Assembly (NCBI GenBank): GCA_035627955.1 | Contig: DASPKU010000013.1 | Location: 241,886-305,885, forward strand | DNA: 64,000 nucleotides | Direction of reading: 5' to 3' | From: Phycisphaerales bacterium | GTDB lineage: Bacteria; Planctomycetota; Phycisphaerae; Phycisphaerales; UBA1924 | Shown here: piece by piece, positions 32,744 to 40,750 of the stretch | Numbering within the stretch: position 1 is the first letter of the stretch | How the letters are laid out: every line of letters begins with the position of its first letter | Program-made: the position numbers and the translations under genes | The notes under the pieces: generated by a model | What the model was told of the DNA's origin: nothing | What the model saw: only the letters and a program-made list of their open reading frames with translations | The model's database searches: none

Positions 32744-33181
32744 TCAGTTGGGTTGTCCGGGCATGTTGCGGGGAACGCGTTGAGAGCGGGCGGCGAGGAC
32801 CCAGCCGGAGAGGCCTTGCGAGGCGTCGATCGTGAATGCCCGCACGTCCATTCCCGTCAGGGTGCTGAGGAGCTCAGTGGTGTCATTGCACGCGTTGGCG
32901 GGCGGCCAGTCGTGCCGCCATGAGGCTTCGAAGTGGTCGGCGTGCTCGCCGATGAACTGCGCGAGGTCTACCTCGTGGACGTCGAAGAGGGTGCTGGGCT
33001 GGTGCACGCGGCGGAACTCGTGCGCGACGACGTCGGTGAAGACAATGTCGGTGAACTCGTGCGGCTCCTTGTCACGGAACGCGGTGTGGAGGATGACGCG
33101 GCGGTTCTCGCGGTCGACTGTGTAGGCGTAGACGGTGGTGTCGTGGACGGAGGGGGTGTCGTCGTTTGCGGGCGGTGTCAT
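32744..33181 (-). CDS. Hypothetical protein, 145 aa
   Basis: Starts at ATG 33181 (MTPPANDDTPSVHDTTVYAY). It is a soluble, Asp/His-rich protein without signal or membrane segment. Visible stretches are YTVDRENRRVILHTAFRD, FTDIVFTDVVAHEFRRVHQP and DVHEVDLAQFIGEHADHFEA. The mix of beta-strands with conserved-looking acidic residues suggests a small binding or immunity-type protein, but I do not recognise the family. It is flanked by a family-B repeat and the divergent sugar dehydrogenase gene. Confidence 0.6.
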   Translation of the reverse strand: MTPPANDDTPSVHDTTVYAYTVDRENRRVILHTAFRDKEPHEFTDIVFTDVVAHEFRRVHQPSTLFDVHEVDLAQFIGEHADHFEASWRHDWPPANACNDTTELLSTLTGMDVRAFTIDASQGLSGWVLAARSQRVPRNMPGQPN

Positions 33182-33454
33182 TTCCGGGCTCGTGCGGAAG
33201 GGGCTGGCGGGGGGGCCGCGAGTGTAGTTGTAGCTCTGAGGCCAGGCCGTTCGTTGCGGATGGCTGCCGACGTCGTGGTCCGCTATGCGTCCGCAAAATC
33301 CCGCATCCCTTGTGCGGCGGGGTGCGTAGGGGGGTGGTGCCTTCTGCGGGCCGTGGGTGTCTCGTCGGGTTCTCGGTGGGTTCTCGTCTGGGTGTGTTCC
33401 TGAGATAATGCGTTCCGCATCGACCGTCGCTTCACCGCAAGAGAGGAGACAGAG

Positions 33455-35017
33455 ATGTTGAGGAGTGGCTTGGCCGCGATGGCGGGCGGGGTGTTGCTGC
33501 TGGGTGCTGGGGACGCGCGGGGGCAGACGCTGGCGTCGCAAGCGGTGGTGACGGGGATGAGCAACCCCTTGTGGTGCGGGCACGCGCCGGGGGATGCCTC
33601 GCGGCTGTTTGTGGTGGAGCAGCGGCGGGGGGTGCGGATTGTGGACCTCAACGCCGCGGGCACGGGAACGCTGCGGCCGACGCCGTTCCTGGACCTGACG
33701 CAGCCGGCGCTGGCGACGCTGCTGGGCAACAACGGGCTGGAGTACGGGATCCTGGGGATGGCGTTCCACCCGCAGTACGCGAGCAACGGGTACTTCTACA
33801 TCGTGTGCACGCCCTCGCAGGTGGGCAGCTCGGTGAATGATTATGCGGTGGTGCGGTTCCGGGTTGATCCGGCGAACCCCAATTTCGCGGACCCCAACTC
33901 GCGGCAGACGGTGATCTTTATTGATTACGATATTGCGAACCACCGCAGCGGCTGGATCGACTTCGGGCCAGAAGGCCACCTGTACTTCACCACCGGGGAC
34001 GGCGGCGAGGGGGACCCGCAGAACACCGCGAGCAACCGCGCGGTGCTCAAGGGCAAGATCCTGCGGCTGGATGTGGACGGGGCGGACAATATCCCGGGCA
34101 ACGCGGATGACGACGCGTTCCCGCCCGCGACGGACCAGAAGAACTACTCGATTCCCGCGGACAACCCGTTCATCGGGCAGGCGGGGATGCAGCCGGAGAT
34201 ATGGGCGTACGGCCTTCGGAACGCGTGGCGGGCGAGCTTTGACCGCGTCACCGGCAGCCTGTGGGTGGCGGATGTGGGGCAGGTCACGCGCGAGGAGGTG
34301 ACGGTGATCCCGGCGGGGCTGCACGGGGCGTTCCTCGGCTGGCGGTGCATGGAGGGGACGGTGCCCACCGGCTACGCGGGGTGCGTGGCGCCGCTGCCGC
34401 CGTCGCTGCCGCCGATCATCGACTACCCGCGCTCGGGGGCGACGGTGTCGGGGGCGTCGGTGACGGGGGGCGTCGTGTACCGCGGGTGCTCGATGCCCAG
34501 CCTGCGCGGGAGCTATATCTTCGGGGACTGGGCGGCCAAGTGCTGGACGGGCACGCCCAACGCCGCGGGCACGGCCCTCACGAACATCGTGGACCGCAAG
34601 GCGCAGCTGGGGCTCAGCGGCACGCTGGTGCACTTCGGCGAAGACCCCTGGGGCGAGATGTACTACGTGATCTGGAACTCGACCAACGGCGGGGTGTACC
34701 GCATCCGCCCCGCGAGCGTCGCGGGTAACGACTGCAACAGCAACCAGCAGGCGGACGGTTGTGATATTGCGAAGGGCGTGAGCCCGGACCTCAACCTCGA
34801 CAGCGTGCCCGACGACTGCCAGGGCTTCCCGTGCACCGCCGACTTCAACCACGACGGCGACACCGGGACCGACCAGGACATCGAGGCGTTCTTCGCCTGC
34901 ATCGGCGGGACGTGCTGCCCCACGTGCTCGAGCGCGGACTTCAACGCGGATGGGGACACGGGGACGGACCAGGATATTGAGAGCTTCTTCCGGGTGCTGG
35001 GGGGGAATGCGTGCTGA
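33455..35017 (+). CDS. PQQ-dependent sugar (glucose/sorbosone) dehydrogenase-like protein with dockerin-like tail
   Basis: The 520-residue protein starts at ATG 33455 after GAGAGGAG, with a signal peptide (MLRSGLAAMAGGVLLLGAGD). The core is the six-bladed soluble quinoprotein fold: GMSNPLWCGHAPGDASRLFV, LGMAFHPQYASNGYFYI, YFTTGDGGEGDPQNTASN, LKGKILRLDVDG, EIWAYGLRNAWRASFD and VADVGQVTREEV. It oxidises sugars outside the cytoplasm with PQQ. No electron acceptor domain is present. The C-terminus is the calcium-loop tail, slightly shortened in its linker (DFNHDGDTGTDQDIEAFF ... FFRVLGGNAC). Confidence 0.88.
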   Translation: MLRSGLAAMAGGVLLLGAGDARGQTLASQAVVTGMSNPLWCGHAPGDASRLFVVEQRRGVRIVDLNAAGTGTLRPTPFLDLTQPALATLLGNNGLEYGILGMAFHPQYASNGYFYIVCTPSQVGSSVNDYAVVRFRVDPANPNFADPNSRQTVIFIDYDIANHRSGWIDFGPEGHLYFTTGDGGEGDPQNTASNRAVLKGKILRLDVDGADNIPGNADDDAFPPATDQKNYSIPADNPFIGQAGMQPEIWAYGLRNAWRASFDRVTGSLWVADVGQVTREEVTVIPAGLHGAFLGWRCMEGTVPTGYAGCVAPLPPSLPPIIDYPRSGATVSGASVTGGVVYRGCSMPSLRGSYIFGDWAAKCWTGTPNAAGTALTNIVDRKAQLGLSGTLVHFGEDPWGEMYYVIWNSTNGGVYRIRPASVAGNDCNSNQQADGCDIAKGVSPDLNLDSVPDDCQGFPCTADFNHDGDTGTDQDIEAFFACIGGTCCPTCSSADFNADGDTGTDQDIESFFRVLGGNAC

Positions 35018-35137
35018 GGAGTTCGGGCGGATAACTGGTGGGCGTGCGGCCGCGCAGTTCCGCGCGTCGCAAGTAAGAGCCGCGTTTGCGGAGCCGCGGC
35101 GGGAATCATTCGGGGTGGGTTGGAGGCGCTCCATTCA

Positions 35138-35285
35138 CACATGCGAATGGAGCTCACGCACGCGCGAATGCTGCTTATGCACGTGCGTTTAGCCCGCGGT
35201 CACGTGCGTTTGGTCCTCAGCCACGTGCGATTTGCTCCTGAGTCACGTGCAAGTGCTTCTCAATCACCTGTGAACGCTCGTGGAG
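35138..35285. repeat. Seven-unit 21-bp tandem repeat with CACGTG core
   Basis: Units start at 35138, 35159, 35180, 35201, 35222, 35244 and 35265, each about 21 bp (one is 22). The beginning is CACGTGCG in the central units, decaying to CACATGCG, CACGCGCG, CACGTGCA and CACCTGTG at the edges; the 3' part of each unit varies (TTT/AAT, then CTC-rich). CACGTG is palindromic and recurs every two helical turns. The array sits in the 479-base gene-free stretch 35018-35496 together with a family-B element. Confidence 0.75.
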
Positions 35286-35333
35286 CAGGTCCGGGAACTC
35301 CGACATCACCTGCGGGGCCCGATGCCGCGGTTG

Positions 35334-35436
35334 CGTTCGTAACGAGCCCCGAACGCAGTGAGCGGGCCCCTTGTGCCGCCCTGAGTGCAGGGTGTACCGC
35401 AGACCCGTCACTGCGTTCCGGGCTCGTTGCGAACGG
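35334..35436. repeat. Long inverted-repeat element (family B), copy 3
   Basis: The best-conserved copy: left arm GCGTTCGTAACGAGCCCCGA then ACGCAGTGAGCGGG; right arm CCCGTCACTGCGTTCCGGGC then TCGTTGCGAACGG. The arms pair over about 33 bp with few mismatches; the loop is about 37 nt. Confidence 0.78.
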
Positions 35437-35496
35437 TTGCCGCGGGCACTGCGCCATCCGGCGAACCAGCGGGCCGCCGCGTCGGTACTGTGGGGC

Positions 35497-35799
35497 GTGC
35501 GATCGGGCAGGACCATCGCGGCAGTGGGCGTGCTCATTTGCGGGGCGGCGCTCTTTACGTTGGGGCCAGCCCTTGAGGTCTATTCACTGCAGGTGATCGG
35601 CTGGTACACCGCTCTGGTTGCACAGTTGCTCGGCGCGGCCATGTGGTTTGTCGGCGTGATGCTGCTGCCGCTGCCGTGGCGGGTGCGCGGGCTTTACGTT
35701 GCGCTGTCTGTGTTCCTTGGGGCCGCGCTGTGGATCGTGGTTGTGATCGTGTGGTTCTTTGTGTCGATGGACGTGCATGGGTTTGACGGGGTGCAGTGA
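35497..35799 (+). CDS. Small three-helix membrane protein
   Basis: GTG 35497 was chosen because codons before it lie in the family-B repeat region. The 100-residue product has three hydrophobic segments (AAVGVLICGAALFTLG, ALVAQLLGAAMWFVGVMLLP and LYVALSVFLGAALWIVVVIV) and a short acidic end. No known domain was recognised. It is convergent with the gene 35803-36369 and separated from it by 3 bases. Confidence 0.6.
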   Translation: MRSGRTIAAVGVLICGAALFTLGPALEVYSLQVIGWYTALVAQLLGAAMWFVGVMLLPLPWRVRGLYVALSVFLGAALWIVVVIVWFFVSMDVHGFDGVQ

Positions 35800-35802
35800 C
35801 GG

Positions 35803-36369
35803 TCAGTGGGTGTCGATAACGGCCATGAGTCGGTCGCGGTGCTCGGGCCAGAGGAATGCTTCGAGCTCGAGGACAAACCCGTTGGTTGCCAGCACCATCG
35901 TCTGCTCGGCGAAGTCCTTGAGGGGCGGCACTGGCTGCAGCTGTTTGAGGGCAACCTGCATTTCGCGGGGGAGCGGGATCCGCCTTGACTCGAGCCACTT
36001 CTGGCGGTCGCGCTGAGGGATAGCGTCGAACCAGCGCTCGGTGATGCCGAGGAACTTCCACGTGGCGCCCGCGCGGGTCAGCAGCTCGGCGGCGTTGAAC
36101 GCGGCGATGAGGCCGTAGGGGCTCAGGTCGGAGAGGACGTGCACGATTGGGGCGTTCGCGAACACGGAGGCGAGCGGTTCGATGGATCTGCCGGTGCCGT
36201 CGTCCCAGGCGGAGGTTGTGGTGATGTGGGGGCGTGCCGGCGCGTCGTAGAGGCACTCGAGCGCGGCGTCGACGGCGCGGCCCATCTTGCAGACGTGCAG
36301 GACGACGCGCTCGGCCTCGGGAGAGGGCGAATAGGTCATCAACGGGGTGATGGGGAAGCGGGGTTTCAT
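35803..36369 (-). CDS. Hypothetical soluble protein, 188 aa
   Basis: Starts at ATG 36369, which overlaps the stop codon of the upstream zinc-ribbon gene (ATGA), so the two are translationally coupled. The protein has no signal peptide. Visible: VVLHVCKMGRAVDAALECLY, NAPIVHVLSDLSPYGLIAAF, WKFLGITERWFDAIPQRDRQ, and FVLELEAFLWPEHRDRLMAV. The family is not recognised. Alternating strands and helices suggest an alpha/beta fold. Confidence 0.65.
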   Translation of the reverse strand: MKPRFPITPLMTYSPSPEAERVVLHVCKMGRAVDAALECLYDAPARPHITTTSAWDDGTGRSIEPLASVFANAPIVHVLSDLSPYGLIAAFNAAELLTRAGATWKFLGITERWFDAIPQRDRQKWLESRRIPLPREMQVALKQLQPVPPLKDFAEQTMVLATNGFVLELEAFLWPEHRDRLMAVIDTH

Positions 36370-36848
36370 GCGCCGCATTCCGGGCAGGGCGCATCGATCG
36401 CGAGGCCGGTGGTGTCGTACCCGCAGCGGTCGCAGCCGCCGTGCGTGGAGCGCTTGGTGAGGGCCCACCAGGCGGGCACGCTTACGGCCAGCGACAGGAG
36501 TGTGAGTGACCACAGTGGCAACGACCACAGGCGTGTGCGCACGATGACCGGCGGGGAGCCGATGAGCATCGCCGGGCCGGCGCGGCCCGGGAGCCAGCGG
36601 CTGCCGCCGTCGTGGCGGATGCGGCCCTCCTGGCCGTTGACGCTAAAGGCCCAGTCGGCGCGGGAGCGGGTCATCGGGTGGGTGGCGGTGATGAGCGTCA
36701 TGCTGCCGCCGCTGAGTTGAATGCCTGCGCGATTGACGGCGAGTCCGATATTGCCAGCGTGGCTGGCGAGGAGCGCGGCGACGCAGGTGCCGGTGGTGGC
36801 GAGCAGGAGCCAGCGGGCGCGGCGGCAGCGGGCGCGGGTCCAGAGCAT
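36366..36848 (-). CDS. Membrane protein with C-terminal zinc ribbon
   Basis: Start chosen at ATG 36848 ([20 protein letters not shown]) because it gives a basic N-terminus before the first membrane segment; longer starts add unlikely sequence. The 160-residue protein has an N-terminal segment, a beta-rich external region ([40 protein letters not shown]), a second segment ([19 protein letters not shown]) and the ribbon [20 protein letters not shown] then GA. The layout matches the protein at 8293-8814. The function is unknown. It is coupled to the following gene by ATGA. Confidence 0.7.
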   Translation of the reverse strand: MLWTRARCRRARWLLLATTGTCVAALLASHAGNIGLAVNRAGIQLSGGSMTLITATHPMTRSRADWAFSVNGQEGRIRHDGGSRWLPGRAGPAMLIGSPPVIVRTRLWSLPLWSLTLLSLAVSVPAWWALTKRSTHGGCDRCGYDTTGLAIDAPCPECGA

Positions 36849-36923
36849 GTGGGCCAGTGTACTGAAAGGTCGTGGAGCGCCCTTCCCGGAGAGACGGGAT
36901 ACCCAAGAAGGACTGCACAACCG

Positions 36924-37853
36924 TCAGAGCACGGTCGTTGCACGTTGGTGGCGCTCAAGAATCAACACGGCGGGGATGATGCAGAGGCAGCTGATGACGA
37001 AGACGGCCCAGGCGAAGACGGCGAAGGCGGTATGGTCCTGGAGGGAGCGGGGGAGGGTGTAGAGGCCGATGCCGTAGAGGTCGATGAGGATGTGGGTGGT
37101 GATGGCGAGCGTGATGGAGCGGGTGCGGACGGCGAGGTAGCCGAACCACATGCCGATGGGAAGGACGCTGATGGCGTAGAGCGGGTCGAAGTGGGCGGCG
37201 GCGAAGAGGAGGCTGCTGGCGAGGATGGCTGGGAAGGGGCGCCAGGAGCGGAGCAGGCCCTTGAGGATGTAGCCGCGGCAGACGATCTCTTCGCCGATGC
37301 CGGCGGTGAGGGCCATGACGAGCACGGCGAGGATGGCCCAGGGTCCCTCGTAGCGGGCGACGGCGGCGTAGTGGGCGTCGTAACGCGGCGAGGTTTCGGG
37401 GAGCAGGCCGAAGTAGCTGAGCCACTGGGTGGCGTAGCCGGAGACGTAGAGCACGCCGAGGGAGCCGAGGATGACGATGGGCCAGAGCGCGGGGCGGAGG
37501 GTGGTGGGGGTGATCCAGAGGTCGGCGGGGGTGGGGCGCTCGGGGTTGCGGGCCTGCACGAAGACGAGGGCGAGCATGACGGCGCTGCCCTGCATCACGA
37601 GCGAGGAGAGGATGGTGGCGCTGGGGGACTCTTCGAAGACGCGGCGGTTGGCCTCGTGCGAGAGGGCGTGGTCGTAGTAGCCGATGCTCCAGGTGTACCA
37701 GTGCAGGAGGCCGGCGATCCAGGCGCAGAGCCAGCTGCCCGCGATGATGGCGACGCCCAGGGCGAGGATGCCCCAGGGGCGCTGGTGCCAGGGGAGCGGC
37801 GGGGGCGCGGTGATGGCGGGGGCGGGGGGTTCGAGGGTGGGGGCCTCGGGCAT
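36924..37853 (-). CDS. CPBP-family intramembrane metalloprotease
   Basis: The 309-residue protein has a Pro-rich cytoplasmic start and about eight membrane segments. The CPBP (Rce1/Abi) motifs are complete: EEIVCRG (Glu188, Glu189, Arg193), FAAAHFDP (His221) and [11 protein letters not shown] (His254). Family members cleave membrane-embedded substrates or process prenylated or bacteriocin-type peptides; the partner here is unknown. ATG 37853 is the natural start. The REP-like palindrome at 37918 lies between it and divergent nuoB. Confidence 0.87.
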   Translation of the reverse strand: MPEAPTLEPPAPAITAPPPLPWHQRPWGILALGVAIIAGSWLCAWIAGLLHWYTWSIGYYDHALSHEANRRVFEESPSATILSSLVMQGSAVMLALVFVQARNPERPTPADLWITPTTLRPALWPIVILGSLGVLYVSGYATQWLSYFGLLPETSPRYDAHYAAVARYEGPWAILAVLVMALTAGIGEEIVCRGYILKGLLRSWRPFPAILASSLLFAAAHFDPLYAISVLPIGMWFGYLAVRTRSITLAITTHILIDLYGIGLYTLPRSLQDHTAFAVFAWAVFVISCLCIIPAVLILERHQRATTVL

Positions 37854-37917
37854 GCGGGGAGTGTGGCAGAAACGCGGGGTGGGTGCGAGAGGCTTTGGCG
37901 AGGGGAGCCGCGCCCAA

Positions 37918-37951
37918 TCCGGGACTTCGCCCAGAGCGGCTCAGTCCCGGC
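37918..37951 (-). repeat. RAYT-associated REP-like palindrome, copy 2
   Basis: CCGGGACTTCGCCCAGAGCG then GCTCAGTCCCGGCT, the reverse orientation of copy 1. The stem is CCGGGACT / AGTCCCGG. It lies in the gap between the divergent CPBP protease and nuoB genes. Confidence 0.75.
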
Positions 37952-37982
37952 TTCGTGTGTGTCTTCTTCCTACACTCTGTGC

Positions 37983-38546
37983 ATGGGTATTGAAGCTGCT
38001 CTGCCGGTGGATGGGTTTGTGACCACGCAGCTGCGCCATGTGATCAACTGGGCGCGGCGGTCGAGCTTGTGGCCGATGCCGTTCGCGACGGCGTGCTGCG
38101 GGATCGAGCTGATGGCGACGGCGTGCTCGCGGTATGACCTGGCCCGGTTCGGGGCCGAGGTGATGCGGTTCAGCCCGCGGCAGGCGGACCTGCTGATCGT
38201 GGCGGGGCGGATCGCGGTCAAGATGATGCCGGTGCTGCAGCGGACGTACGAGCAGATGCCCGAGCCCAAGTGGGTGATCTCGATGGGTGCGTGCGCCAGC
38301 ACGGGCGGGGTGTTCGACACGTACGCGGTGGTGCAGGGGTGCGACCAGTTCATCCCGGTGGACGTGTATATCCCCGGGTGCCCGCCGCGGCCGGAGCAGC
38401 TGATCGAGGGCGTGATGGCGATCCAGCGGCACATCGATAAGGAGGGCTTGCCGCCGCCGGGTGGGAAGCGGGTGCCGCTGGGGGTGGTGGTGCAGCCGAC
38501 GCACACGCCGCGGGCTCAGCCGGTGGGGCTGACGATGGGTGTCTAA
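37983..38546 (+). CDS. nuoB: NADH-quinone oxidoreductase subunit B (isolated gene)
   Basis: The 187-residue protein starts at ATG 37983. It holds the N2 [4Fe-4S] cluster that passes electrons from NADH to quinone in complex I. The ligands are visible: the adjacent pair Cys38-Cys39 in [11 protein letters not shown], Cys104 in [10 protein letters not shown] and Cys133 in [11 protein letters not shown]. The C-terminal ~30 residues extend beyond the core ([19 protein letters not shown]). No other nuo gene is adjacent, whereas nuoB is normally in a nuoABCD... operon; the complex I genes must be scattered. An 81-bp tandem duplication follows it. Confidence 0.93.
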   Translation: MGIEAALPVDGFVTTQLRHVINWARRSSLWPMPFATACCGIELMATACSRYDLARFGAEVMRFSPRQADLLIVAGRIAVKMMPVLQRTYEQMPEPKWVISMGACASTGGVFDTYAVVQGCDQFIPVDVYIPGCPPRPEQLIEGVMAIQRHIDKEGLPPPGGKRVPLGVVVQPTHTPRAQPVGLTMGV

Positions 38547-38582
38547 AGGGCAAAGGGCAAAGGGCAAAGGTTCAAAGGGCAA

Positions 38583-38745
38583 ATCAGGACGGACTGGCGC
38601 GGGTGCGCTGGCCCGTCTTCATTTGCGATTTGCCATTTGCCCATTTGCCCTTTCGTAGCAGTGATCAGGACGGGGTGGCGCGGGGGCGCTGGCCCGTCTT
38701 CATTTGCGATTTGCCATTTGCCCATTTGCCCTTTCGTAGCAGTGG
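38583..38745. repeat. 81-bp tandem duplication after nuoB
   Basis: A unit beginning ATCAGGACGG and ending CTTTCGTAGCAGTG occurs at 38583-38663 and again from 38664, almost identical. It is AT-richer than its surroundings (ATTTGCGATTTGCCATTTGC). Just before it, 38547-38582 holds four copies of GGCAAAG-like words that are partly complementary to the ATTTGCCC words in the unit. Confidence 0.8.
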
Positions 38746-38757
38746 GGGAGGTTCGCC

Positions 38758-38919
38758 ATGATGGAGTATGTGGACTGGGGCATGTTCATCCTGCTGCTGG
38801 GTGTGCTGGCGATGATCCTGATGCTGATTGCGCTGTGCATCGGGGATGATGATGTGACGGTGCTGGCCAGCGGGCACACGCTGGGGGATGAGCGGGAGTG
38901 GCGCGAGGAGCACCGGTAG
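38758..38919 (+). CDS. Small single-pass membrane protein, 53 aa
   Basis: The ATG at 38758 follows GGGGGAGGTTCGCC and the frame closes at TAG 38917. The product begins MMEYVDWGMFILLLGVLAMI, has one long hydrophobic helix (residues about 8-28) and an acidic, soluble C-terminus (GDDDVTVLASGHTLGDEREW). The regular coding composition and a Shine-Dalgarno sequence support a real gene. It is convergent with the last gene of the respiratory locus (7 bases between stops). The function is unknown. Confidence 0.6.
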   Translation: MMEYVDWGMFILLLGVLAMILMLIALCIGDDDVTVLASGHTLGDEREWREEHR

Positions 38920-38926
38920 GCAGCGG

Positions 38927-39685
38927 TCACGCCTTGCGCTTGCGGGGGGCGAAGGCGAAGGCGAGGCCCAGGGCGGCGGCGAGGCCGGAGAAGGCGGCGG
39001 CGGGGAGTGAGATGCCCGCCGCGCGGAGGGCGTCGCCGTAGAAGTTGCGGGTGGGGCCGGTCTGGCCGGCGTTGGGCATGAGCTGGAGGGCAGCCTGGTG
39101 CTGCCAGGTGTTCTCCTGCAGCTCGCCCTCGCGGGGCTTTTTGAGGCCGCTGGCGCTGGGGTACTTGAGGGTCTCGTGGGTGAAGCCGCCTTCGGGTTTG
39201 AACTCGTAGAAGTCGAAGACCCAGGCCTTGCGCCAGACGGTGCCCCAGGTGGCGGGGTCGACGCCGGCGGGGGGCGTGCGGGTGACGATGGCGAGGCGGT
39301 CCTTGCCTTCCTTGAGCGTCTGCTGGAACTGCTCCTCGGTCATGCCGCTGAAGGGGGCGAAGCGGAGGACGCGGAGCCAGTCCTCGTGCTTCTTGAGGCC
39401 GGGGAGTTCGTAGCGCGGCGGGATGGCGACGTCGAGCGTGAGCTTCTCGCCGGCGTAGTCGATGACGAGCTTCGGTTTGGCGGGGTCGGTGGTGTCGTCG
39501 GTGATGGTGACGGGCTTGCCGGCGGCGCGGAACTCGCGGTCGTCGATGCGCTGGAAGGCGAAGAGGACGCGCGGGTTGTCCTTGTGGAACTGCTGCACGC
39601 GCCGGACCATGACCATGGAGCTGACGCCCAGGCCGACGAGGCCGGTGATGGTGACGGCCCAGGCGATGCGGCGGGAGCGGTCCAT
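38927..39685 (-). CDS. Membrane protein of unknown function at the end of the cytochrome oxidase operon
   Basis: The 252-residue protein starts at ATG 39685. One N-terminal membrane segment (about 8-25) and one near the C-terminus (about 225-245, followed by PRKRKA) enclose a beta-rich domain (VLFAFQRIDDREFRAAGKPV, PKLVIDYAGEKLTLDVAIPP, RLAIVTRTPPAG, WVFDFYEFKPEGGF), probably periplasmic. It follows ctaF by 36 bases and is most likely cotranscribed. The position suggests an oxidase assembly or accessory role, but I know of no family assignment. Confidence 0.72.
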   Translation of the reverse strand: MDRSRRIAWAVTITGLVGLGVSSMVMVRRVQQFHKDNPRVLFAFQRIDDREFRAAGKPVTITDDTTDPAKPKLVIDYAGEKLTLDVAIPPRYELPGLKKHEDWLRVLRFAPFSGMTEEQFQQTLKEGKDRLAIVTRTPPAGVDPATWGTVWRKAWVFDFYEFKPEGGFTHETLKYPSASGLKKPREGELQENTWQHQAALQLMPNAGQTGPTRNFYGDALRAAGISLPAAAFSGLAAALGLAFAFAPRKRKA

Positions 39686-39721
39686 GATGGTGCGTTTGTG
39701 CGGGCGGTGCGCTGACGCGGC

Positions 39722-40666
39722 TTAGTGGCTGTGGTCGCCGGCGGGGTGAGTGTCGTGGTCGTGGCCGTTGTGATCGCCGTGCGGGGCGTGGGGGGCGGCC
39801 TCGCTGAGGGCGCCGGTGGTGCCGGTGCGGGGCATGGTGCGGTTGGGGCCGGGGAGCGGGGCTTCTTCGTGGTGGGCGGTGGCGCCGTGGCCGGCGACGT
39901 CGAGGTGGATGCGCTCGAACTCGGCCTGGGCGGCGGCGAGGATGGGCTCGGGCATGGTGCCGGTCACCTGCTGCTTGACCTGCTCGAAGGCGGGCGTGCC
40001 CTCGCCAATGCGCTCGGCGAGGAGGGAGACGAAGCGCTGGCGGGCGTCGCCGCCGCGGCCTTGACGCTGGAGGGTGGCGGCGGCGTCGGTAAGGGCGCGG
40101 GCAGTGTTGGCGTCGGTGGCGGTGAGCTCGGTGGACTTGGCCTTGGCGTACTGGAGGACGGCGAGGTAGTCGAGGAAGCGCTCCTTGGCGCCCAGGGCGA
40201 CGGCCTGGTTGGGCTTGGAGGTGATGCCGCTGCCGGTGCCGCCGGCGACGACCTGGTTCTGCTTGATGGGGTCGACGGCGCCGCGGCTGAAGAGGTCGAG
40301 ACCGGTGAAGAAGAGGAAGATGGCGAGGGCGCCGAAGGTGAAGAGCATGAGGACGGTGTTGATGGGGTTGTCGTACTTCAGCTGCATGAAGTAGGCCATG
40401 ACCATGATGGCCTTGACGGTGGCGATGGACATGGCGACGGCGACGTTGACCCACCAGGGGAGGGTGATGTCGAACCAGCCCATGATGGCGGTCTCGAGCT
40501 GGGCGGTGGCGACGGTGAGGGCGGTGAAGAGGAGGAGGAAGGCGAGCACGGTGCGGAGGGTGAAGGGGCCCACGATGACGTGGGAGGCGTGCTGGCCGTG
40601 GCCCTCGAAGCCGTGGGGGTCGAGCTCGTTGAAGCCGTGGGAGTCAGCGGCGGGTGTGTGGGCCAT
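39722..40666 (-). CDS. ctaF: Cytochrome c oxidase subunit IV with long C-terminal extension
   Basis: Starts at ATG 40666; 314 residues. Three membrane segments with MSIATVKAIMVMAYFMQLKY are diagnostic of the prokaryotic subunit IV (COX4) family. The family is usually only about 100-120 residues long. Here the core (about 30-135) is followed by some 180 extra residues: a helical region (RFLDYLAVLQYAKAKSTELT, DAAATLQRQGRGGDARQRFV) and a His-rich end (HGDHNGHDHDTHPAGDHSH) that could bind metal, possibly copper. It belongs to the caa3 oxidase encoded upstream. Confidence 0.85.
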   Translation of the reverse strand: MAHTPAADSHGFNELDPHGFEGHGQHASHVIVGPFTLRTVLAFLLLFTALTVATAQLETAIMGWFDITLPWWVNVAVAMSIATVKAIMVMAYFMQLKYDNPINTVLMLFTFGALAIFLFFTGLDLFSRGAVDPIKQNQVVAGGTGSGITSKPNQAVALGAKERFLDYLAVLQYAKAKSTELTATDANTARALTDAAATLQRQGRGGDARQRFVSLLAERIGEGTPAFEQVKQQVTGTMPEPILAAAQAEFERIHLDVAGHGATAHHEEAPLPGPNRTMPRTGTTGALSEAAPHAPHGDHNGHDHDTHPAGDHSH

Positions 40667-40697
40667 GGGGGGAGCGTCCTGAGTGCCGGGGGCAGAG

Positions 40698-40750
40698 AGC
40701 CGAAAGCGGAAAGCGGAAAGCGGAGAGGGAGAGCGGAGAGCGGAAAGAGA
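40698..40750. repeat. Purine-rich simple repeat between ctaE and ctaF
   Basis: Repeats of GAAAGCG and GAGAGCG words fill the gap between the ctaE stop and ctaF. On the minus (coding) strand it is pyrimidine-rich (CGCTTTC). It may be slippage-prone. No hairpin was seen. Confidence 0.5.

Noticed and set aside
35138..35285. CRISPR array
   Set aside because: Units are 21 bp with no constant repeat plus unique spacer structure, the spacing is too short, and there are no cas genes.
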